A stretch of DNA of 64,000 nt, taken from assembly GCA_012295275.1 (NCBI GenBank), contig CM022669.1:996573-1060572 (forward strand). The letters are read 5' to 3'. Position numbers and translations under genes: made by a program. The notes beneath the pieces are model-generated. The model had not been told where the DNA came from and did not search any database. It saw nothing but the letters and a program-made list of their open reading frames with translations. Below, in pieces: positions 13,571 through 24,483 of this stretch. Positions within the stretch are counted from its first letter, which is position 1; every line of letters begins with the position of its first letter. Origin of the DNA: Chrysomallon squamiferum (taxonomy: Eukaryota; Mollusca; Gastropoda; Neomphalida; Peltospiridae).

Positions 13571-14099
13571 GAAGAGGATGCAGAACGTGAGGTAGAAAAA
13601 TGCAAAATAAATGTAGATATCATAATAAAAATAAATGTAGATATCATAATAAAAATAAATTTATTGTCATATTAAAAACTTTGTTTTATTTTAATTTTCT
13701 TTTGTTGTTGTTTTTTTCCTCTAATGCATTCAATGTATTTTTGGTTTTGAGGATAATATCACTTTTCATTCTTTTTATTTTTGTATACTTCTTTTTAAAT
13801 AAAAATAAAAACAGACATTTAAAAGAGAACAAGACTTGGTTTTATTACTTTGTTTCGGAAGATTTTGTTCCCTTACCTCTCTGAGATAATTAACAAAGTC
13901 AGTAGACACATTATCATTTAGCAGAACAAGATTCTTCTCTACCATATGTGACATTTAGCTGAATTAATCCACCAGTATGGCACTGTCAATGTCTGCAGGG
14001 AAATGCCTGTAACCACGGTTACTAACCTAACTTGTTAAGTCAAATGATTCAGTCATTCCAGAGTTAATTTCACCAATAAATATCATATCACAAACAATA

Positions 14100-14730
14100 C
14101 AGGTCAGGCCACATGGGGGACAAACAGCAAGGGGGAAATGGGGAGTATGGAGAGTTAAGATAGTCTAATAACAATTATAGTTTGAAAATTAAATAACTGG
14201 TTAATGTCAAACCAACAGAGAAATAGGACGTCAATTTGATGTATGTAACAGGAATAGTTTTCAAACAGAGAAAAATACCCTATTTCTAGTTCCAACATGG
14301 GTTACTGAACTCGTATGAAAGGTTGTGGAATGTGCATTCCTGTCTGTATTTATATACAAGATATTAATTAAGAGCTGTAGCTGGTAAATTGGAAGCAGTG
14401 GATTATCGTTAGAGAACAAAATAAAACTATGAATGTCCCTGATAGGACAAGATTTAGGTATTGTAGTAACTGGCAGGTCACAAGACAGGAAGTTGGTGAA
14501 CTGTTTACAACTAACGGTGTCTGGTGTTGTGATTTTTGGCAAACTGTCTTTACCAGCCAAGTCCAGATGTGAGGAGATGGCCAGCTGTGTGCGCCGATGT
14601 TCTAGGAGCAGATCAGCAGCTGACACAGGGAGAGGGCTCCAGACAGGAAGAAGAGGTGATTAGTAACAAGCTGACTTGTGGATGAGAGGAGACAAAGAAA
14701 GTGGATTAGCCGGCTCGAAGCTATCAGGAT
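14100..14730. promoter_or_regulatory. GC-richer block of unknown role
   Basis: One of the least AT-rich stretches of the left half. It is open for 121 codons on the minus strand (14,261-14,626) and 76 on the plus strand, but no splice sites or domain support either. It may be a non-coding element or an old insertion. Confidence 0.25.
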
Positions 14731-15005
14731 TAGTGTTTAGATCAGACTGGTTGTTAATAGTAGTAAGAATGATAAAATAATAATATTAAATTTTATTTAC
14801 TTAGTTTTCTCCAATTTTCTTTTGTTTTTAGTTTGCTACTATCATATTTGAATTTCTTAAACAGATTTATTTTTACTGGGTTTTTTACAGTGTGTTTTAT
14901 TTTCTTATTTAGTTATATATTTATAAACATATTTATTTATTTACCAATCAATATATTATTTTATCTAATTTATTATTACTATCTCTGTATGTCTTTGTGT
15001 GTGCT

Positions 15006-15298
15006 AGTGTGTGTGTGTGTGTGTTGGACATGTGTGCAGGTGTGAGTGTGTAAGTGTTTGTGCAATTGTATATGTGTGTATGTGTATAGGCCCATATATG
15101 TGAGTTCTGTGTGTATGAGTGTCTGTATGTGTGTGTGTGTGTGTCTTTATATGTGTGTATGTGTGTGTGAATGTAAGTATGTTTGAGAGAGAAGGAGTGT
15201 GTGTGTGTATGTATGTGTTTATGTGTGTGTGAATGTAAGTATGTTTGAGAGAGGAGTGTGTATGCGTATGTGTGTGTATGTGTGTGTGTGTGTATGTG

Positions 15299-15343
<45 letters not shown>

Positions 15344-15413
15344 TTATGTGTGTGTGAATGTAAGTATGTTTGAGAGAGGAGTGTGTATGTGTGTATGTAT
15401 GTGTGTGTGTGTC

Positions 15414-15444
<31 letters not shown>

Positions 15445-15484
15445 GTGTGTGTGTGTCTGTATGTATATATGTGTGTGTGTGTGC
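15006..15484. repeat. GT-rich tract with a higher-order unit
   Basis: GT/TATG repeat in which GTAAGTATGTTTGAGAGAG recurs near 15,174, 15,235 and 15,359, giving about 61-bp and 122-bp spacing. Confidence 0.9.
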
Positions 15485-15599
15485 TGTAGCAGGAAGTGGC
15501 AGTCAAGTTGTGTTAGAGTAGCAGGAAGACAGGTGAAGAGGATAATCTGAGTGAAGAAAAAACACATACTTTACAAACATGAGAGAAACAGCTGTGAAA

Positions 15600-15692
15600 G
15601 AACATCTGGGCCAGATTAGACAGACAACAAGCATCCTGCGACATCCACATTTACCTAATTTGGTGAACTTGTCCTTTACAGACTGAGCTAGT
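15600..15692 (-). mobile_element. tRNA-like relic (SINE head)
   Basis: The minus strand reads ACTAGCTCAGTCTGTAAAGG (A box) and, some 40 bases on, GATGTCGCAGGATGC in the B-box position. Confidence 0.35.
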
Positions 15693-16489
15693 TAAAAGAT
15701 GTGTGTGTGTGTGGGTGTGTGTATCTGTGCATTCATGAATGCTGTGTGTGGAATGTATTTAAAATATTAATAACTAAAATAATTCAGAAATGTCTAAAAT
15801 TTAGGTAAATACATTTTACATATATTTATAGCATTCAATTTAAATTATAGGTAATAAATAAAAAAACAGATAAAAATTTCTAATTCTGTTATGCCAGCTG
15901 TTAGAAATAACCAGTGACAACAACTGCCAGTCTGAATTACTTCTGTTTGGTGAAATTAAAATCTTCTTTTCCAAAAAATCAACAGTTACAAGTTTTCTTC
16001 TTTCTTTTCTTTTTTTTTCTACTGTTTTATTTTTTTATTTATTTTTTTGTTTTTCAGATTTTTTCTTTCCTTATTTATTAACTTTTTTTTATTACTTATT
16101 GATTTGCTGGCTGAGTCATTGTTTCAGTCATTCTGATTCATTGTAAATTGTAAAGAGTTTTCTCATATTTATGTCATCATCATCATAAAAAAAAAAAATG
16201 TTGTTGTTTATACTTCTTTTAAAAAATATAAATATAAAATGACTGAAACATTTCTTACTGATTAAGAAAATTCAGCAAATAAGGCCAGGAAACCATTTCA
16301 TTTATAGCAAATAAACAAGTAAATTTTGTTTTTCCCTTCTGAATCACAACACAACTGTCAAAGGAATTTTACTAAAAGTTAGCAGAATCCTGCTGCTATA
16401 ATGACAGAGTTATGTATTTACAAATAATAAAGTTGATTTGCAGGGTGAAACTTAGAATTGCCTGGAAGTACAGGAGGTAAAAACAGCTG

Positions 16490-17300
16490 TGCCTTACATT
16501 TATCTTGTTGAGTGAGAGAGGATGGCAGGAGAAGAACTCAGATGTGGGCTTTTAACACAGGACAGTGTTACCTGGCACTCTGCCATCTTTAACAGTCACA
16601 CGCTGAACTTGGGGAGGGTGCAGCATGGTGTTTAAAGAAATGAAGATTTTTTAATACAGTACAAAACAGATATCTGACAGGAAGGAACTAGTGGAGGGTG
16701 CAGAGTTGGGGGTTTAAAGAATTAAATGTTTTTAACACAGTACAGTGCAGATATCTGAGGTGCTGGTGGAAGGTGCACTTTAAAGAAATGAGGATGTAAC
16801 ACAACACAGGACACTGTTGCCTGGCTCTGAGCCAGTTCAACAATCACACAGCACACACAGCTCCTGCGAGTGGGCTTTAAAGAGATGAAGAGATTTAAAA
16901 GAGCAGAGAACACAGGTAACTAGAAAAACGCCATCTTTAACGATCATACAGACAGCACCTAGCAGGGAGGAAATGGGGGAAGATTAAAGTGGGGTGTAGG
17001 AATTTTATCAAAAAGAACAGACATTTTCAAAAGTGAACAGGACAGAGAAAGCTGGCAGTGAGCCACACTGAGCAAGATGCTGAAGCTGAGGGAGGGGCAA
17101 GTGCTGTGAGAGACAAGACAAAATAGGACAGTGTTACCTGGCACGTATCCATCTTTACCTCACAACACATGCTTCACGTGGTGGGGGGAGGCTCTCTGAG
17201 ACCACAAAGCAGAAACACAGATGGAGAGTTTTAAGACGGAACATGACAGTGTTACCTGGCAGTGTGCCATTTTTAAAATAATTCACTGCAGCACTGACAG
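16490..17300. repeat. Old degenerate tandem repeat, units of about 110-200 bp
   Basis: A module GACAGTGTTACCTGGCA followed by TGCCATCTTTAAC and a CACA-type word recurs in decayed form near 16,562, 16,810, 16,930, 17,130 and 17,250. Copies are diverged and unequal in length. Confidence 0.6.
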
Positions 17301-18324
17301 GAATGGTGCAAATGATGGTAAGAATGAAATCTTCAGAGTTTTGTTTCTCTTCTCCCTGTTAGAGTCATTTGACTGACACAAGTAAAACATTCCAGTGACG
17401 TCTGTTAACAAGAATTCTTAGTCTTAGGTAAAATCAACCACAGTCGAGATATATAACAAAGAATAATAATATCACCTCATCCTAGAAGTAAAATAACATA
17501 AATACCATCACAGAAAATAACATACAATACTTACTGATAACAATATTATTAGCAACAAAAGTAGATATAAAAATAAGATTTCAAATTTGTAAAAAATAAA
17601 AAAAAAATAAAAAATATATATAAAATGATAATAAATAAACAGATTTTTAGAAAAAATGTTACAGTTGTGTTGTTAAATGTGCAAACAGTATTAGTAATTA
17701 CACAGTCAGTAAAATAATATTTAAATCAAACTTTTTAAATCAAGCATAAGTTTGTAAATTAACATTTTTTTTAATTTTACACTTAATATATCACAGTATT
17801 AACTTTCATAAATAAATAAAAATGTGTAAATAAATAAAACAAATAAAAAATTAAATAATGATTTATGTCTGATAAAATGTTTATAAAAACTAAATGACAC
17901 AGTTATCTGACACAAACTCTGATATTTTCTGACTTCCTCTCACTCTTTTAACAGGTTCTTGGTGGGTTTTTTTTTATCATTAACAATCAACACAGACTTT
18001 CATAAATTGGAAACAAAAACACGAATAAAAAAAATAAAAATAAAAAAAAGTTTAAAACTTTCTTCCAAGTTTTGCTGGCTAATAAGTACAGGAGAAAATG
18101 AATGACACGTGGATGGAGCACAGTGAGTACTGCAGATCCCTGTAAATCAGTGGAGGGTGTTAACAATTACCTCAGATTACCTAACACTTCTCTCCAGGAC
18201 AAGCAGCAATTATAATTACAACAGTGAACTCTGACTGGCAGACAGTCACACTTTAACAAAGAAACACACAGATCAAGGGATGGATGGTTGGCAAGAGATT
18301 CTGAGATGACTGATAGAGTAGATA

Positions 18325-18500
18325 TGTACAGATGGGTGGGTGGTGGATGTATCGGTGGGTGAAAAGGTGGGTGGTGGATGAAATGTTTAGGTGGGTGGTG
18401 GATGTATGGGTGGATGAAAAGATGGGTGGTGGATGTTATAGGTGGGTGGTGGATGTTTAGGTGGGTGGCTGGATGGATGACAAGGTGGGTGGGTGATGGA
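18325..18500. repeat. G-rich minisatellite GGTGGGTGGTGGATG
   Basis: About nine copies of a 15-26-bp unit with GGG and GG runs on the plus strand. Confidence 0.9.
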
Positions 18501-18941
18501 TTCATATATACATAAATGGTCTTCCAGTGGCTAAGACAGAAATAAAATGACAGAATTAAAATCAAGTATATGATCCAAGAGATTACCATATACAGCATTA
18601 AGTCTTTAGTTAATAATAACTATACTACTATATAATGAAGAGAAAATAAATAAAATCTCAACTGATACACTGTGTCAGTCATACTCCTTTGTTTCAAAAT
18701 GTTTGACTAATCCTGAGGAGGCAAAATTTGCTATGTAATTTGTTTGTAACAAATCATACCTTTTTTTTTCTTTTTTTTCGACTTGTTTTTTTTAATAATT
18801 TTATTTATTATTATTATTATTATATTATTATTTTTTTCTTTTTTTTAGCTTGTAAAATATAACTACTACTTCTTTTTGAGCTTCTTATTGTTGTTATTTT
18901 TAAATGTATTTTTTCTTGTTATCATTATATTAATATAAACA

Positions 18942-18944
<3 letters not shown>

Positions 18945-18980
<36 letters not shown>
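18945..18980. repeat. Poly-T tract
   Basis: About 36 uninterrupted T, within a T-rich stretch from 18,760. Confidence 0.95.
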
Positions 18981-18983
<3 letters not shown>

Positions 18984-19235
18984 CTTGAAGTGTGCTTTGG
19001 TGTCTGAACAAAGTTGCTGTACATTACTTTGTACTGTAAACATGATAAATATTCTAATTATCGTTCATCAAAATACCTACACCTATATTCATGAGTTACC
19101 AAATGTCATTACATACTAATACACTCAAAAATACACAAACACCTACACACATACTCATACACTCATTTTGCAGTTAATATAGCACAGTTAATTATTAACT
19201 TTCATAAGTAAATACAAATATGTAAATAGATAAAC

Positions 19236-19269
<34 letters not shown>

Positions 19270-19602
19270 GCCACACACACAGAAACACTTCTATTCACAC
19301 ATACACACTAGCACACACCCAGAAACATTTAATTTCTTCACTGACATACATCACTCAAACACACCAAATCTTTGCAGTATATCAGAAGTGCAAGAGAAAG
19401 TATATCCAACTGCAGAGTATGTTTTTGGAAGATATAAAAAAAAGGAAAGTTTACTACATTTAAAAGTGTTCTTGTACAAAAGCAGATACATCACAGACAA
19501 CACAACATTTTTTCTAAACTAAAAATACAAAGGTTCATTTGCTGAACAAAGTTTGAAAGTAAAAACATCTAAACTAAACATATTATTTTAAAGAGTACTC
19601 AC

Positions 19603-19705
19603 CGTGAGCGACCCACCCATGCTTGCAGGTTTCACAGTAGCGCAGGCAGGGTTTTCCTGGGGAGAAGCATTCACAGGGGCAGTTGGGTTGGGTACAGCGG
19701 ATTGC
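19603..19705 (-). CDS. BNC: Basonuclin exon encoding the N-terminal Cys-rich CKHGWVAH motif
   Basis: The exon has 103 nt: 34 codons from AIRCTQPNC through CECFSPGK and [11 protein letters not shown], plus one base of the next codon. The seven cysteines and the CKHGWVAH end are the hallmark of the basonuclin N-terminus, whose biochemical role is not established. On the minus strand the acceptor is a clean TTTGTCTTTCAG and the donor is G|GTGAGT. The phase-1 exit fits the family, where the next residue is Ala (GCN). Entry is phase 0, matching the phase-0 exit of the exon at 26,943-27,103. The frame also stays open for 104 codons upstream of the acceptor (see the island at 19,709-20,017). Confidence 0.9.
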
Positions 19706-21487
19706 CTGAAAGACAAATGAAGGATTCACAGAAAAACGTTTGACAATGTCACAGAAGTTTGTTACACGGGCAGCCGAGTCCACTGGTCTCTGTGACACGT
19801 GTTTGTCACGCGAGTAGTGGACGATGTCATTCTGACACAGCGTGGGGTGGTAGGTGTCTCGGTGCTGTGGTGTAGAAAACACTTCATGGTTTTGAATTAT
19901 TCCAAGTTGTCGGACATTTTCTTGTATCACTTCACTCAAAGTTGGTCGAGTTTTGCGGAAAACTTTGTGAAATTCCGACAGGTGCTGGCTGGTTGACACT
20001 CTTAAGTCCATTGTCACATAACAATGTCACAAAAACATTTATTACTTCAGTTCTTAAGCATTTAAGTACAAAAACTATAGATATATATATAATCACCAAT
20101 TTTGTTAGATTCTAACATTTCAGTTTATATTTCTATTCTTAGACATATTAACTATGGTTTAGAAAAAAAAAAAAAAAAAAAAGGATAAGGAATCATTAGT
20201 TAAATTTCTTAATATGTTAACATAAAAATATCATTATAAAATAAAATCATTTTTTAAAGTACTTGACAAAAATATCATTTTTTTTTATTTGTCTTCATGA
20301 CTAAAAAAGCAACAAAACAAAACAAAAATTTAGTTGTTATTTTGGTTAATATATCTTCCCTTCACACTTCATAATTAAAAATAATTAGGATGCTTCCTTT
20401 ATGGCACTTTAATCCTTTGTAAAAATGAATCTTGACAAGTTATAATTGTTACTGGTTGTGCAGGTAGGTCTAAACACCTTCAGTACAACAATGTGCACAG
20501 TTATTCCAAAAATGCAAGGTACGGCAGTGACAGATGCTGTACATTATAATGTTGGGAAGACTGCAAACAAAGTCAGTGCAGAGATCCCTTACTTGGCTCC
20601 AGCAGAGAGAAAAAACTTATGACTGTATTGTGGAAGAAGAACGAGCAAGTGTAAAGCAAATGAATGAGTGTGAAACTTGACAAGCATGTTAAATACATAA
20701 TTTCATTTCTCCTCATTATTGATGAGGTATTGCTATTCCTGTTTTTTCTTTTTGCTTTGTCGACTGTATGCAGGGCTCTCTTGTTGAATTATTATTATGT
20801 TTAGATGGAAGCAGCACATGCATTGGAGGGCTGTATCAGCGGGAGGGACAAACCACAGAAGAGAATGCCATTCAGTGGCAGAGAAGTGTAATGGCCACTG
20901 GATCATCAATCAGGCCTTATGTAATAAATCAAAATATGCCACATTTACACGACTGATAGAACACTCACTTATTGTTTACTTGTACAGTTATTGGAAATTT
21001 TGTTATTAAAATATTGAAGAAGCAGAATAATGGCTGACACAGGAGTTAAGAAAATAAATCTAAAATTCTTAGATGAATAATGCTTATCACAAATAACTTC
21101 TTGGAAATGTTTTTTTGTTATTATTTTTTTTATAGGTTTTAAAATGTAAAAAAAAAAAAAAAAAAAAGAAGAAAGAAATCAGTTTGAATTAAGCTGTTCG
21201 ACAAACACTGTTTTTAAACTAATTTTTGCAACACAAAGTTAAACATTCACTATTCTGACTGGTAGATGGTGGGATCACACCCAAGTGTTTCCTTCTGCTG
21301 TGAATCTAACTACTATCTGTTTCGTTTATATGAATATTTATTGGTTTGAATTTTTGAAAAGTTGTACATAAGGTTTACACAGTTGTTTTAAACTAAATGA
21401 ACAGAATAAAAAAAAATATAATAATAATAAAAAATAAAAAATAAATTTAAAAACAGAAGTTAGTGAAAGTTAAATATAGAAATATAT

Positions 21488-21520
<33 letters not shown>

Positions 21521-23651
21521 ATTCATTATTGTTGTTGTTGTTTAGAAGAAAACTTAATGAACTAATATTATTTATAATTAATAATTATCACTGAACTTTT
21601 TTCCCTTTCAATGAGTCATTTTTTGTTTTAAAATGTTTCTCATGTTCCTGAACCCTCACAGAGAGACAGTGTTTTTAATATCACTTATCATCTGTGATAC
21701 TCACAGAAATATTTTAAACCCATTGCACGAACCTCTGTGTATTGTTCAACTTAACTGAATCAGCATTATGTAACCAAAGATATCATTTTATTATAAATAT
21801 AAGTGAATGTGAATGTCCATATGACAATCAGAAATACAAACGCAGTCTGACAGAGTGAGAAACAGAGAGAGAAAGAGAGAGAGGGGGAGAATGGTGCAAA
21901 AAAAAAATCAAACATTACAACAATCTTTTATAAACATTACTCCCTTGCCTCCTGAAAATATTTCCAGTAAAGATTTTTATGGCCCAGGATCCTGCAGGGT
22001 TCTTAATACCCTTCAGAAAGATTCTATCAGAGAGCCACTGACCCATAGCATGGAAGCAAGAAACCAACAGATATATGATACCTATATAAGATGCTTTATG
22101 TAAGAAGTGACAACAAATGACCTATTTAATTTGTAACCAGAGCTGACTGTTTTTTCAGTATGAACACATGTTGGAGGTTGTTGCAGATAGAGAGAATGTC
22201 ATCATCAATAGTGAAATAGGTTAATTTAGCATGAACAAGATAAAAAGGAGGGGGGGGGGGTAAAGAGAGTGCATGTTTGTCAATAAAACTGCAGATTTTG
22301 CATGATGTTCTTGAATCATGAAAGAGTTGAATACAAAGACGTATTCCTTAAAATGTGGGATATGGTGATAATAACTAATATTTAAAAATGGGAAGGAACC
22401 AAAGAGAGGCACAAACTATATAAAAAATATTTCTTTTTTAAAAGTTTATTTTATTATTTTTTTAATTTCAGAGATTCTTGGATTTTCGTACATGGTAACT
22501 CATTTTTTATTAATAACATTTTTGAAACAAGAACAGTTATATAATTATGACCACATTGATAAGGACAATATTAATAAACAATTCATATGCTGATATAAAT
22601 AATCACTAATATTTATAAAAATAGCCAACAATTTTTGAAAATTCCAATACTGTTACCATAAATAAATAAATAAATAACATTAGCAAATAATGGCATGTAA
22701 CTTTATGATTAATAAAGTTAAGATAACAGTACAAATTCAGTTTTAATCTGCTGTGATCAATTGATCTGATTTTCCTGTCACTGCTGGAAAAATCACAGGC
22801 TGACAAGATTGGAATTAGCTGAAACCAGAAGATGAAGCAGAAATCGACTCAGATGAGAATTATCAGATTAGCTAAGATGTTTTGTCAATGATGTGACTGT
22901 ATCACAGTAAAGCTAAATGGAGAGAAAAGTCATTTATGTACGATGTCATTTGCCCCGGCTGTAGCCCACGTTTCCCCATCTCAGTAATTGGATGCTCTCT
23001 GTTGGAAATATACCAAAAGGACACACAAGTCACCAGTTGATGCCGCAAACAATACCACATCATTCCCATCACTCCCATCGGCTTGATGAGCCCAGGTCAT
23101 CAGAAAGACACTTAGTGGCCAAGCTGATTACAATTTTGTCATAATTGACAAACTTTGAGTATGAAATTGTCAGCCAAGTTTTATACTCCATTCCAAGTTG
23201 GTTTGTGAGTTTGCTTTCAGCCATCAACACAAAAATTAACTAACTTGCATCCTATGAATCAAACATGGCCATAACTGAATATATATAATTTGTTTTGAAA
23301 ATACAAAATGTACAGTATAAAACCTGAATATTATTCCTAATTCTGTTACAGTCAGATATGTTAGTGAAGCAAAAAGTATCTATATATAAAATATTTAAGA
23401 AAAATATATATATCTGTACTCATTAGATTCAAAGAAAGAAAAAATGCAGAATGATTACTGGTAGAAATTTAGATGGAAATAAATTTGCAAGGAGAAAGGA
23501 TAAAGCACAATAATTAAGCAAGTTAATATTTCTTTTTTCTTTTAATTTCAATTTACATTATACTGAAATAGTAGTTATATTATTAACAAATTACAAAATA
23601 ATTTTTAAAATATTTTAAATCTATCTATTATTAAAAAAGGAGGTTTTTCTA

Positions 23652-23698
<47 letters not shown>

Positions 23699-24447
23699 GT
23701 CATGGAATAGAAAAAGTAACAAAACAAATATTACTTCTTTAAACCTAATTTGGGCCTCTGGGGTTTGTGACATACACTTGAAGAGGGTAATGAGACGAAG
23801 TAATCGATGCGAGTCAATACGAAAAAATAGTCTAGTCTCAAACAACAGACAATAAAAACTCTATGACAAATCCAACGAAGCTGGGTGGACAATAGTGGAG
23901 GAGGCAGGCGTCGTTCAGTAACTGATTATGACGATTGAACGCCATTAAGAGACCTTTTGACAACGAGTCCTGCGATTGCGCACATATCTCTGGACCCGGG
24001 GCGCGCGCAGGAGACAAACGTGCCTGATGAATGCAGACGACGAGAGCGGGACAACTTTCAATCATTTTCACTAAGAGAAAAACCCATTTCTAGTCCATCC
24101 AGTTGGAGTATTGACATTGAGCTCAAATAACAAGCAACATCAGACACAAACTCGACTGCCGCCCCAGTGTCAAGTTATTTCATACAGTCGGTTTAGCAGC
24201 TAAAAATAGGTTACTCTCATTCATGGGACATCGGAGGAACGATGCATCACAGATAAATGGACAAAAGTTTATTATTGGTTATTATGGTAAAAGTTTCACT
24301 GCTAAATTAGTTATACGATTATTTTTTTTATTTTTTATTTTTTTTTCCAGATTTGTTTCTCCGTCAGAATAACATCTTTTAACGAAATAGTTTTTATTAA
24401 TATAAGTAAGTTATTTTTTATACTTTATAATAGTTTGTTACTTTAAT

Positions 24448-24483
<36 letters not shown>

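Larger units (their letters stand above)
1..19602 (-). other. Basonuclin intron (left part), no exons found
   Basis: No stretch here reads like the next basonuclin exon, which should continue LDKL after GWVAHA. The region is AT-rich intron with many simple repeats and minisatellites (listed separately), at least seven GC-richer complex islands, and a few tRNA-like relics. Stretches such as 5,100-6,350, 8,400-8,760, 9,900-11,200, 12,830-13,200, 14,750-14,990, 15,700-16,480, 17,400-18,120 and 18,600-19,560 are AT-rich and show me nothing specific. Long open frames here follow the dinucleotide repeats and are not genes. Confidence 0.7.

Noticed and set aside
14261-14663. Overlapping minus (121 codons) and plus (76 codons) frames
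   Set aside because: Open on both strands because of composition; no splice sites, domain or homology seen.
15004-15567. 187-codon His/Thr-rich frame on the minus strand
   Set aside because: It is read from the (GT)n tract; no codon structure beyond the dinucleotide.
24000-24012. CpG island promoter at GGGGCGCGCGC
   Set aside because: The GC cluster is very short and no first exon with a donor follows on either strand; listed only as a complex island.
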